Shown here in pieces: positions 1-8,205 of a stretch of DNA of 19,441 nt (positions within the stretch are counted from its first letter, which is position 1; the number at the start of each line of letters is the position of its first letter). Under the pieces are notes generated by a model, which worked only from the letters and a program-made list of their open reading frames with translations, made no database searches and was not told where the DNA came from. The translations under genes were made by a program, and so were the position numbers. The stretch is from Cladosporium sp. IMV 00045 (taxonomy: Eukaryota; Ascomycota; Dothideomycetes; Cladosporiales; Cladosporiaceae), in contig MSJI02000612.1 in assembly GCA_001931905.2 (NCBI GenBank), positions 1-19,441 on the forward strand, in the 5' to 3' direction.

Positions 1-303
1 GCGGAAGGCGTGGTGCCATCGGACAGTGCTGCTGCCTCGTTGGCAACCTGAGCGCCGGCGAAGGCGAAGAAGAGGAAGAGGAATGTCCCGAGAAACTCGC
101 CGATTGCCTGTCGGAAAGTCAGTCCTGATCCTCGTGAATCAAACTGAGGCAGTGAAGCTTACAGCTACCACATGACTGCGAACAGGGTGTGGTTGGCCTC
201 CAGGAACGAGCGAGGGCTTGCGATCGGTCGGAGGGTCCGCAGCGTTGCGCTTCACATTCGGGAGAACGATGAGCTGATCTTTGACGGGAGGCTGGACGTT
301 CAT
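1..303 (-). CDS. Aquaporin (MIP family) water channel, N-terminal part only, cut by window edge
   Basis: This is a membrane channel of the major intrinsic protein family, passing water or small neutral solutes. Exon 1 (303-163) encodes 47 residues. A 55-base intron (162-108, donor GTAAGC, branch CTGAC, acceptor CAG, phase 0) leads into exon 2, which runs off the window. Exon 2 opens with AIGEFLGTFLFLFFAFAGAQ, the typical first transmembrane helix of fungal aquaporins, with the conserved Glu at residue 51. The NPA motifs lie outside the window, so water and glycerol specificity cannot be judged. I chose the Met at 303 because residues upstream in the same open frame look non-coding. The 47-residue extension is proline- and charge-rich and cytosolic, and it has no tyrosine. 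It is transcribed divergently from ADE1. The family call is firm; the exact start is less so. Confidence 0.88.
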
Positions 304-1244
304 GATTGGCTTCGTTTTTCTGGTTTCTTCAACTTTTTTTTCTGTTTTTGGGTTTTCTCCGCGGGAGTAATGAGAGATGACGGGTTTGATATGTGTGCCG
401 CGGAGAAATGAACGGTCTGGATGCGAAATGGATGATGTAGAGTGAGAGAAAATGGAGGGACAAGTTATGAGAATCGCAAAAGGCATGCTGTAAACAATGT
501 CCGTCAGAAGGAGCCTTGAGAGACTGCATGAGGAGGAAGGACTGCACCCGTGATAGGGAAGCGCGAGCTGCCTTTGGCAAGCATCAATTTTGGCTTCAGA
601 TGAGATATCGTACAGACTCGAAAGAAAGAAACACAGCATTATGATATCCACCTGATGAGCACGAAAATTGGTTGTCCATGGCTATCTCACTAGGGTGAGA
701 GCGATGCACTATACGTGAGGTAGCTGACCGATCGCGATTTTCCAGGGATGGTCCTGAAACCTACCTCATATCATCTTTCCTATCCATTGATCTTGTCCAT
801 GCTGTATTGACATGTCTGTCAACGTCTGGCGATTGACTCGCGAGAATGGGCCGACGGACACTGGCATGGTATTCACTTTCTCAAGAAGCTGAACTTCACT
901 TGGTCGAGACAAGCAAATCTCCTCATAACTTGAAGGAAACCGATGACGAGCAACAAGGATTTACGATGATACTTCACTGCATTTTGATGCACAATAACAA
1001 GAATCATCAAAGCTGTAGTGAAAGCAGTTCAATGTTGTCTTCGGAAAGTGAAAATGCTCAAATCTGATTGGCCGCGATGACGAAATTCTCCGACTTCGCG
1101 CAAAGCAGAAGAAACAGAAAGACTCACCAAGCCCATCCAACATAAATCCACTCCATCAACCAAGCAACACTTATTGCGACACAACACAAAAACTCGATCC
1201 AATCGACCAACAAACTCTCGAGCGCATTCTATCACTCGACCACA
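304..1244. promoter_or_regulatory. Divergent promoter region between the aquaporin gene and ADE1
   Basis: This 941-base gap must hold the 5' leaders and promoters of both flanking genes. No open frame in it looks coding. Visible elements include a CCAAT box in reverse orientation (ATTGG, 1067-1071, about 174 bases before the ADE1 ATG), a TGACTC motif (834-839) and two short inverted repeats (685-700 and 716-768). The last 100 bases before ADE1 are rich in CAA and ACA, typical of a fungal 5' leader. Confidence 0.6.
834..839 (+). promoter_or_regulatory. TGACTC motif, possible Bas1/Gcn4(CPC1)-type site upstream of ADE1
   Basis: The hexamer TGACTC lies 406 bases before the ADE1 start codon. In budding yeast this core is bound by Bas1 with Pho2 at purine-synthesis genes and by Gcn4 at amino-acid genes. 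A single hexamer is expected by chance about once every 2 kb counting both strands, so its function is inference only. Confidence 0.3.
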
Positions 1245-2486
1245 ATGTCTTCATCCACAGCCGTCACCAAGGTTGATCTCAGCCAATACAACATCAAAAA
1301 AATCGCCTCTGGCAAGGTCCGTGAGATCTTCGAGATTGACGACCAGACGCTTCTTTTCGTCGCCACGGACCGTATTTCTGCATACGATGTTATCCTCAAC
1401 AATGTACGTATCCGACTTGCTTGTGCTGTCTTACATCAATTGTTATGTTGAACTGGAATGTGCTGCTTTGTTTCAATCCATTGATCGAGTTGGATGGGCA
1501 AACTTCGCATTCTTCTACAAAAAGTCACTGTTGGAAGATCAATCTTGAGAAAAAAAGACAGTGAAATCATCATCACAACTCTATTTACTAACTCCAATAC
1601 CCAGGGCATCCCTGCCAAAGGCGCTCTCCTAACTCAACTCTCCGCGCACTGGTTCGAGCTGATCGCCTCATGGATGCCCTCGCTCAAAACCCACTTCGTC
1701 TCCTCCGCCATCCCCTCCAGCATCCCCGCCGCCGCACACGCCCAACTGGAGAAGCGCAGCATGCAAGTGCGCCGTCACGAAATCGTGCCCCTCGAGTCCA
1801 TCGTCCGCGGCTACATCACCGGCTCGGCGTGGAGCGAGTACAAGAAGCACGGCACCGTCCACGGCATGCCCATGCCTGCTGGTCTGCAGGAGAGTCAGAG
1901 GCTGGAGAAGCCGATCTGGACTCCTTCTACCAAGGCGGAGCAGGGCGAGCATGACGAGAACATCTCCCGTGATAAGGCGGTTGAGATTGTGGGTGAGGAG
2001 GTGGCGAGGAAGGTTGAGGAGGCGAGTTTGGTAATTTACGAGAAGGTTTGTGTCCCTACTGCGATACGTTTCCAATTAAGTATGGCGTTCTGACTTGAAT
2101 GATTTCCCACAGGCCCGCCAGTACGCCGAAGAGCGCGGCATTATCATCGCCGACACCAAGTTCGAGTTCGGCCTCGACAAGTCTTCCGGCGAGATCGTCC
2201 TCGTTGACGAGGTTCTCACTCCCGACAGCTCTCGCTTCTGGCCTGCGGACAAGTACGAGATCGGCAAGGGCCAGTCTTCTTATGACAAGGTATGTTGCGG
2301 ATCCCATCAGAGTTACTGTAATGTTGAGAAATTACTAACGCCGCATAGCAATTCCTCCGCGACTGGCTGACCAGCTCCGGTCTCAAGGGCAAAGACGACG
2401 TCGCCATGCCTGAGGAGATCGCCGCTGAGACTGCGAGCAAGTACCGCGAGGCATACCAGAAGATCACTGGTAAGAGCGGTCTCTAG
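1245..2486 (+). CDS. ADE1: SAICAR synthetase (phosphoribosylaminoimidazole-succinocarboxamide synthase), 4 exons
   Basis: This cytosolic enzyme makes SAICAR from CAIR, aspartate and ATP in de novo purine (IMP) synthesis. The exons are 1245-1403, 1605-2045, 2113-2289 and 2349-2486, all joined in phase 0. The introns are 201, 67 and 59 bases with GTACGT, GTTTGT and GTATGT donors and CTAAC or CTGAC branch sites. The spliced product is 304 residues, matching the roughly 306-residue yeast enzyme. Visible motifs are the ATP-binding [11 protein letters not shown] (23-33), DRISAYDV (42-49), signature 1 [14 protein letters not shown] (114-127), [12 protein letters not shown] (160-171) and signature 2 IADTKFEFG (212-220). 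The start sits in a good context (CCACAATG), and residues 1-20 match the usual short lead before the ATP-binding strand. It is single-domain, as in yeast, and not fused to AIR carboxylase. The gene ends 74 bases from the opposing NIF3-like stop codon. Confidence 0.97.
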
Positions 2487-2560
2487 ACGACTGTGATTGC
2501 TTGAAATTGGTTTCTAGGTTCTATGAGGTTATGGGTTTGTAAACATTAAATCAAATCGTT
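2487..2560. terminator. Shared 3' region between convergent ADE1 and the NIF3-like gene
   Basis: Only 74 bases separate the two opposing stop codons. An ATTAAA hexamer (2545-2550) on the ADE1 strand could act in polyadenylation. Fungal 3' UTRs are usually longer than this gap, so the two transcripts probably overlap antisense. This is inferred from spacing. Confidence 0.45.
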
Positions 2561-3820
2561 TCACAATGCTACACCTCCATCTTCACTCTCATCCTCAGCA
2601 ACCTTCCTCTTCTTAGACACATCCTCTTCTTTCTGCTCCTCTAATCCCCTTGTGTGCTCCCTGCCAACATTCCCCTCTTGCTTCCCATTCTTCTCATTTC
2701 CCTTTCCCTTTCCATTCCCCTTCCCACTCCCCTTCTTCTTTGCCACCTTCTCAATCTTAACCTCCTCCTCATCAACAACCCTGACGTCCAACCCCGGCCA
2801 CCGCTCCCTCACCCTGCCCGCCAAGTATCCCACCCCCCAAACCTCACACCTCCTATGCCCCACACAAACAACCCTCATGCCCCTCTCCCTCGCAGCCCTC
2901 AACCCTTCCTCCCTCACAGCTCCAGTCAAATAGACCAAACCCTCACACTTCGCCGCGTCAGCGACATGCCCCCTCTGCAGCGCCGCATTCGCCACCCTCT
3001 CCACTTCCTCCGCGTGAAAAGCGTTCATGCACGCTACGGCCCTCACGTCTTCCCCACGATCACCATCGTCTGAAAAACCAAACCACCCACCCTCCCCTGC
3101 CAGATCTCCAAACTCCCCCTCAATCCACCCCCTCACCTCCCTCTCACCTACGCCCCCACCCCCCTTCCAGCCAGCAACAACGCCCACCCTCCTCCCCTCA
3201 TCGCCCTTATACCCGACCAGAACCTCAACGGCGTCCGGGGAAATTTCCAAACCAAGCCTCTCCAGCAGCGCGAAATTGCAGCCTACCGTGAGAGCTTCGT
3301 CGAACGCCTTGTGGGAGGAAAAAACGGTCGCGCCGCGGGGGAGGCGGGCGCGGGTTAGAGTCCAGGGGCGGTGGAGGAATGATGCTGCTGTTCCTGCTCC
3401 TGGTCTCGGGCTCGGGGTTGGGTAGATTGGAGGAAGGTTGAGTGAGGAGGTTGTGGGCGCTGCTGCCGCATCGTTGGCTACTGGAAGAGAGGGAGGCAGT
3501 GCAGCTCCAAGAGCGGTATAGACGCCCTCCGTCGGCGTGATGCTGAGCACCAGCTTTTCAACGGGGAATTTCGACGGGAGAGGACGGGGGGTTTGGGGAT
3601 TCTGGCGCGAGGGTAGCGGGGAGTGGTAGAGCCAGGGGACTTCGGCGGCGGAGGCTTGGGGGGAGAGGGTTGGGAAGTGGGAGAGGAGGAAGGCGGAGAG
3701 GGCGGGGAGGGTTGGGTTTGAGGTCATTGATGGTTTTGTTGTTTGAGTTGCTGTTGCTGTTGCTGTAGCTGTCGCTGCGAGTGGTGGAGCGAAGGGGTGG
3801 GCGAGGGGGTTCGGTGGCAT
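2561..3820 (-). CDS. NIF3-like (DUF34) family protein, divergent
   Basis: This is a homologue of the NIF3/YbgI dinuclear-metal fold, whose biochemical role is unsettled despite the 'GTP cyclohydrolase 1 type 2' label used in databases. It is a single exon of 419 residues. Family landmarks are SSHKAFDE (168-175, equivalent to the AxHTNLD strand), the C-terminal LTGAVREEGLRAARERGM (298-315) and the metal-site-like GHRRCEVWG (321-329, His322 and Glu326). The usual HHP metal motif is represented only by FLHRPW (148-153), so one ligand seems changed. The tail (355-419) is rich in Lys, Gly and Glu with KKRK, suggesting a nuclear signal and disorder. The start is uncertain: Met1 (3820) has a good context but is followed by an Ala-Thr repeat, and Met32 (3727) is also well placed. 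The N-terminal 85 residues are low in complexity. It is convergent with ADE1. Confidence 0.78.
   Translation of the reverse strand: MPPNPLAHPFAPPLAATATATATATQTTKPSMTSNPTLPALSAFLLSHFPTLSPQASAAEVPWLYHSPLPSRQNPQTPRPLPSKFPVEKLVLSITPTEGVYTALGAALPPSLPVANDAAAAPTTSSLNLPPIYPTPSPRPGAGTAASFLHRPWTLTRARLPRGATVFSSHKAFDEALTVGCNFALLERLGLEISPDAVEVLVGYKGDEGRRVGVVAGWKGGGGVGEREVRGWIEGEFGDLAGEGGWFGFSDDGDRGEDVRAVACMNAFHAEEVERVANAALQRGHVADAAKCEGLVYLTGAVREEGLRAARERGMRVVCVGHRRCEVWGVGYLAGRVRERWPGLDVRVVDEEEVKIEKVAKKKGSGKGNGKGKGNEKNGKQEGNVGREHTRGLEEQKEEDVSKKRKVAEDESEDGGVAL
3748..3776. repeat. Imperfect TTGCTG hexamer microsatellite
   Basis: The plus strand reads several TTGCTG/CTG units. On the minus strand this encodes the alternating Ala-Thr stretch near the N-terminus of the NIF3-like frame. 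It may vary in length between strains. It also weakens the case that the first Met is the true start. Confidence 0.6.
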
Positions 3821-5146
3821 TTTGTGCTGGGTGGTGTCGTTTTCTGCAGGGCCAGTCGTTCGATGTTGATTCTAGATTGATTTTCCTGAGTCGAACCAGG
3901 GGTAAAAGCAATTCCACTCGAGTGTTTTCAATTATTGCCGGACGTATTTTCCGATAGGTGAATCAGAGAAGAACTCTCGAATCCAGATCCGTAAATCGAT
4001 CCAAATCTCCCGCCCAACAACACCTCGCCGCCTGCTCCCACGCAACCAGCCAAACACAATCCTTCTCGCAAGAAGGTAAACACACCGGCTCGGTCGAATT
4101 CAGTCGAGTCCAGCAAATCCGATTCAATCCAATCCAGCCTAGAATAAAATAAACGTAAAAATAGTCCAGTCAGTCCAATTCCAGATCCAGATCCGATAAA
4201 CAGTTTCCAAACGATCCCAATCCAAGACGACCAGCCAGGAGACCCCAAAAAGTGAAGTTCAACTCGTGGATGAGTGGGAACGAGCGCTCAGCAGGACAAG
4301 AAGATCGTTTCCCAGTATCGAAAAGCAAAAAGCAAAAACCGAGGATGTTCTTACGATGTCGAAGACGTCGGTGGAAATGTGCACGAGGGACATCATCCAT
4401 GACGTCAAGCTAGACCGAACTCCAGGCCGCGAGATCGAGAGTAGACGTGCGACAAAACTCCAGAAAGGATCAAAATCAACGAAAGATGATTAAGGCTTAC
4501 GACTGCCTGGAATTATGTCTAAAAAGATTCGTCTGTATGCACAGTGAGAATTACCAACCATCCCCAGCCCCAACCAATTCAACCAAGCAAAGAAAGAACG
4601 ATCCCCAGCTAACTCCCCTTCCCTTCGCCCTCGAAAATAAAAGAAAAAGAGCAAGGTGATAAATGAAACTCTCAAACTCGATCACGACATGCACCCTTCA
4701 CGAGGAGCACCGAGAGAAATGAAAGAGAGGAAAGAGAATAGAAGTTGAAAACTCGAACGAAAGCGCTGCAGTTTCTGTTGATTCCTTTTCTCCTTCTGGA
4801 ACCGTGTCTGTGTGTCTTTTCGTCTTGGTTTTTCTTTTCTTGCCATGTACAGCGGTAGCGAAAGAGAAAACGTTCATCGATAAGAAGGGTGTATATCCAT
4901 AAGAACAAGAAGAGAAAAAGAAAGAAAGAAGGGGGAAAAACAGAAGGAAAGAATATCATGGTCCTGCCCAGTAGGTAAATCTCAAAAGGAAGAAAGGAAA
5001 GGTGGTTCAAGAAAAAAGGGCAGTTCCCACTGACACAAAAGAGACTCGCTCGCATGCAAAGCAAAGCAAACCAAACCAAACCAAAAAAAAGAGACGAAGC
5101 GAATCAAACAATAAAACGAGTCAAAAAGTCATATCCTTCATCCATC
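3821..5146. other. 1.3-kb intergenic region: NIF3-like promoter side and palI 3' flank
   Basis: Both neighbours are on the minus strand, so the upper part holds the palI 3' UTR and terminator and the lower part the NIF3-like promoter and leader. Around 4080-4200 the plus strand is dense in irregular TCCA/ATCC words (for example repeated ATCCAG and CAGTCCA). Around 4870-5100 it is strongly purine-rich. Short open frames here (for example 4266-4493 plus and 3928-4248 minus) show no recognisable domain. I see no RNA gene. Confidence 0.6.
4907..4940. repeat. Polypurine tract (34 uninterrupted A/G)
   Basis: Positions 4907-4940 on the plus strand contain only A and G, made of AAG and GAAA words and ending in GGGGGAAAAA. 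On the palI sense strand this is a pyrimidine tract about 200 bases past the stop codon. It could lie in the 3' UTR or termination zone. The function is not known. Confidence 0.7.
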
Positions 5147-7780
5147 TCAAATCTCCATCGGATACCTCCCCGCAGGAGTCAGCCCCGTAGCCGAAGGGCT
5201 ACCTCTCGTCATGCCGGGTCGACCTCGCCCTCGACCCCTTCCAGGAGTCATGCCAGGCAGGCTGAAATCCGGGTTTGCGTTGAGGATGACGTCTTCGCGA
5301 CGGCGGCGCTGCGCCTGACCGATGGCCGAGCCGGCTCCGAGGTTGGAACCCGGGCCCCCTGAGGGCCGCCAGGCGGGGTTGATGCCGCGCTGGGAGATGG
5401 AGGTGAAGTGCGAGGTGTCGGAGCCAGTCGGGGAGCGCATGCCGGCGGGGAGGTTTTCGTTCGAGTCCGCTTCGGCGATGGCGTTGGGGTTGATCGGGTC
5501 TTCTAGAGACGGCGTGCTGTTGGAGTTGTCAGTGCGCGTCATTGCCGCCGCCGTTAGATTGTTGTTTGCTAGAGGTGGTGCGTCGCCATTGCCGGGTGGG
5601 AGATGGGGGGAAGGAGAGTGGCTGTTTACGACGGTGGGTATAGGAGGATTGTTCGAAATAGGGGGAGGCATACGGTAGGCACTGCTAGCACCTGGCGTGA
5701 GCGAGGAGGGTAGCGCGGTGTGCTGATCCTGGCCTGCGCCTGAATCCACGTGAGGGTCGCTGGCGAACCGAGGATCGACGTCCTCGTAGTAGTGCTCGGA
5801 GCCGCTGCGCGCATGGCGTTGTGCGGGGGGACTTTGGTGTCTTGCTGTTGGAGACGGTGGTGCTGGCGAGGAATGGAAGCCGTGTGTGCCCGTCAAGACA
5901 TTCGATGACGGGAGAGGGGAAAACGATTGTTCGTGTCCGACTGGCGAGACTGGGCCGTTCTGCTGGTTGTTCTGGTTCCAACCAGCTCGTGGCGGAACGT
6001 ATCTGGGAGGCTATTAGGATGGTAGGAAAGGTACAAGGAAGAAAATCAAATCTTACTGCTGTGAATAGACACCGCGCGAGTATACGCTGGTAGGGCTGAT
6101 GGGCTCCTCTCCGCTACCGGGTGTTTGTGAGTGTGAACCGTTGCCTGACGGTTGTTGTTGGTCGTCTTGTTGCAATCCCACCATGCCAGCGACGTCGCCA
6201 TCACTGTCTCTCAGACCATAAGGCGAAACTTGTTGGGGAATGGCGCTGGGTGGGCTTCCGGTGCGCTCGTCCATCTCGATGGCCTGGCCGATAGCCAGAT
6301 CACCACCGGGCGAAGGGCCTCGGGCAACGAACTGTTCCTGACTGGGTGGGGATCGCTGCATGTCGGGGCGGCCACTTTGAGGGGCGTAGTAGGGGTCAGC
6401 AGCGTAGCCAGGCGGAGGCGGGCCTCGAGGTCCAGGGCCCATCCCTGGAGGACCATAACCGCCTCGCCCTCTACCATTCCATCCGGGCGGTGGAGGACCA
6501 CCACGGTAACCTCCTCGGGGACCGTACCCACCCCTCGGTGGGCCGTATCCGCCTCTTGGCCCGTAGCCGCCTCGTGGGTGACCGTAGCCACGCGGGGGAG
6601 GGCCATAGCCACCTCTGCCTCTCATGTAGTGAGGTGGAGGGCCTCCACGTCCGGCAGATCTGTTCGATCCTAGACTTCCTTCCGAATTTTGCTGTCTGAG
6701 ACCAGGAGGTGGGAGATCGCCAGCCATGCCAGCTGCTGCCATGGGCGGAAGAGGGTTACCGAATTCGTCTCTGCTGGGTCGTCTAGGGCCACCCATTCCG
6801 TGGCCATTCTCCATACTTGGGCGGCCGTTCATTGATCTTTGGTCCATGTAGCCAGGTATGCGTTGGCCTCCATTGGTACTTGCGGATCTGACACTTGGGT
6901 CCCGCATGGGGTTCAATGGCGTGCGGTCCTCACTCCTGCGTCCATCCTGGCTGTTGGTCTCTTGACGCTTCATCTCGAAAGTGGCGAATTGAGCAGCGCC
7001 TTTCTGCTCGTCAGCTTGAGTGGTGCCACTCATGGGTGGCGGGCTGTCGGCTCTTGGAAGCTGATCCGCGAGCATGCGTTGCTGGCCGAGGTTCTCATAG
7101 TAATTCGCACCGCTCATGTCCGCATTCTCAGCAATGCGCTTTTTGCGAGCTTTCCTGCTCACAAGCGTGCGACGCATGGCGCAGGTCACGACACTGGATG
7201 CCACTATTAGGATCGTAGCCGCAAGCATGATCCAGCCGCCCCATTCTACATGAGGCACAAAGAGCAAGATGTCGACCAGGAAAGCCAAAAGAGTGATCAG
7301 CAGAGTCGGAATAGTGAGGATTAGGAGAGCCAGCAGAAATCGCGGCGAGTGACCGGGCGCGTGGAAGTGGGCAGCGATGGCCAAAGAAAGGCAAATTAAG
7401 ACCAGAAGCGCTGCAATGGGATGCACGATAAGGATGGAGGACAGGCTGGTACGGGTCGAGGCGGGGAGAGAGAAGTCGTCGGCGACATTGCCAGTGAAGA
7501 GGCCGTCTGAGAGGGAAGTCAGTCATATGCAATGGGACACTGTCACGCATGGCGACAATGTTGTCACACGTTGTGTCATACAGCCTTGCTCACCTGTATT
7601 GTATCCAACCTGCGGGCCTTCGCAAGCGTCACCGTTGCAATAGCCAAAGACACCGAAGTCATAGCCCTGATAGCTGCCTAGTGGGATGGCCTTGATGATG
7701 GGCGTGGATATGGTGCTCAGGAGCAGCAGCACGAAGGCGAGGAGGAAGATGACGGCCAGCGGGGTGGCCGGGCGCAACAT
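5147..7780 (-). CDS. palI: pH-response regulator PalI/Rim9, four-pass membrane protein with long disordered tail, 3 exons
   Basis: PalI/Rim9 is a plasma-membrane component that assists the PalH/Rim21 sensor in alkaline-pH signalling to PacC/Rim101. The exons are 7780-7594, 7506-6057 and 6002-5147. Intron 1 is 87 bases (GTGAGC donor, GACTGAC branch, phase 1) and intron 2 is 54 bases (GTAAGA donor, phase 2). The spliced product is 830 residues. Membrane segments lie at about 8-28, 91-110, 118-146 and 152-173. The first loop carries the family-typical FGVFGYCNGDAC (residues 42-53), followed by basic SRKARKKR (179-186) on the cytosolic side. The remaining roughly 650 residues are Pro/Gly/Ser-rich and disordered, with an RGG/GYG block and a second RGRGRGRPGMTRG cluster near the C-terminus. 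The fold and N-terminal motif make the family firm. Exon 3 was joined because its frame and splice sites agree exactly. Confidence 0.93.
6497..6622 (-). repeat. In-frame RGG/GYGP repeat block in the PalI tail
   Basis: About 42 residues are built from degenerate units of the form RGGYGP with P or PP spacers, seen at least five times in a row (roughly residues 358-399 of the spliced protein). The DNA repeats with units near 18-24 bases on the minus strand. RGG and GYG repeats are common in RNA-binding and phase-separating proteins and are substrates of arginine methylation. Their presence in a pH-sensing membrane protein is unexpected. Confidence 0.85.
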
Positions 7781-7861
7781 GACGGGCGGCGGAGGTGGTG
7801 ATCGGGTTCAAACGAGTGTGGTGTAGTTGGGAATGGGTGGGCGCGCGCGAGTGCGCAGAGG

Positions 7862-7867
7862 CTTGGC
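7862..7867 (-). promoter_or_regulatory. Possible PacC core site upstream of palI
   Basis: The minus strand reads GCCAAG here, 82 bases before the palI start codon, matching the PacC/Rim101 core GCCARG. Feedback on the pH pathway would make sense. However, the core is six bases with one degenerate position and occurs often by chance. Confidence 0.25.
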
Positions 7868-8141
7868 CGGCCGGGTGGGAGGGGGAGGAGGGTGTTGTCG
7901 GCGGCGGCGCAGAGGCGGAGCAAGCGATCAGACGAGAGAGCGCCGACGCACGAACATGCGGAGGAATATGTCGCGAGAGATTATTATGTTATGGTGTATG
8001 GGACGAGAGAGGTGTTGGTGGTGGTGTAAGTGAGAGTAGTGTAGTAGGTATGGGCGCGAAGAAGCGGCCGTGCGGTCGCAATCATGCAATGCGATAGATT
8101 GGCGGAGGCGCAGTTCCAGGCACTTGCCGCGAGTAGTGTCG

Positions 8142-8205
8142 AGGTAAAGTCTGGTAGGTAAGTACCTCAGAGAAGTCTACTACCTTGTACCTCTCCGGGT
8201 AGGTA
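8142..8205. repeat. Cluster of six AGGTA/TACCT pentamers
   Basis: AGGTA occurs at 8142, 8156 and 8201 and its complement TACCT at 8163, 8181 and 8188, within 64 bases. Several pairs face each other and could form small hairpins. A further TACCT is at 8253. The cluster lies about 360-425 bases upstream of the palI start. It could be a binding-site array or a degraded small palindromic repeat. Confidence 0.5.

Noticed and set aside
304..651. Open frame upstream of and in frame with the aquaporin start
   Set aside because: The encoded residues are low in complexity and unlike any aquaporin N-terminus, while the Met at 303 gives a normal length. Treated as leader.
3886..3902. tRNA B-box-like sequence on the minus strand (GGTTCGACTCA)
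   Set aside because: The preceding bases do not fold into D and anticodon arms and there is no A box at the right distance.
4266..4493. 75-codon plus-strand frame in the NIF3-palI gap
   Set aside because: Biased Lys/Arg composition, no domain, no splice support; it looks like chance in purine-rich sequence.
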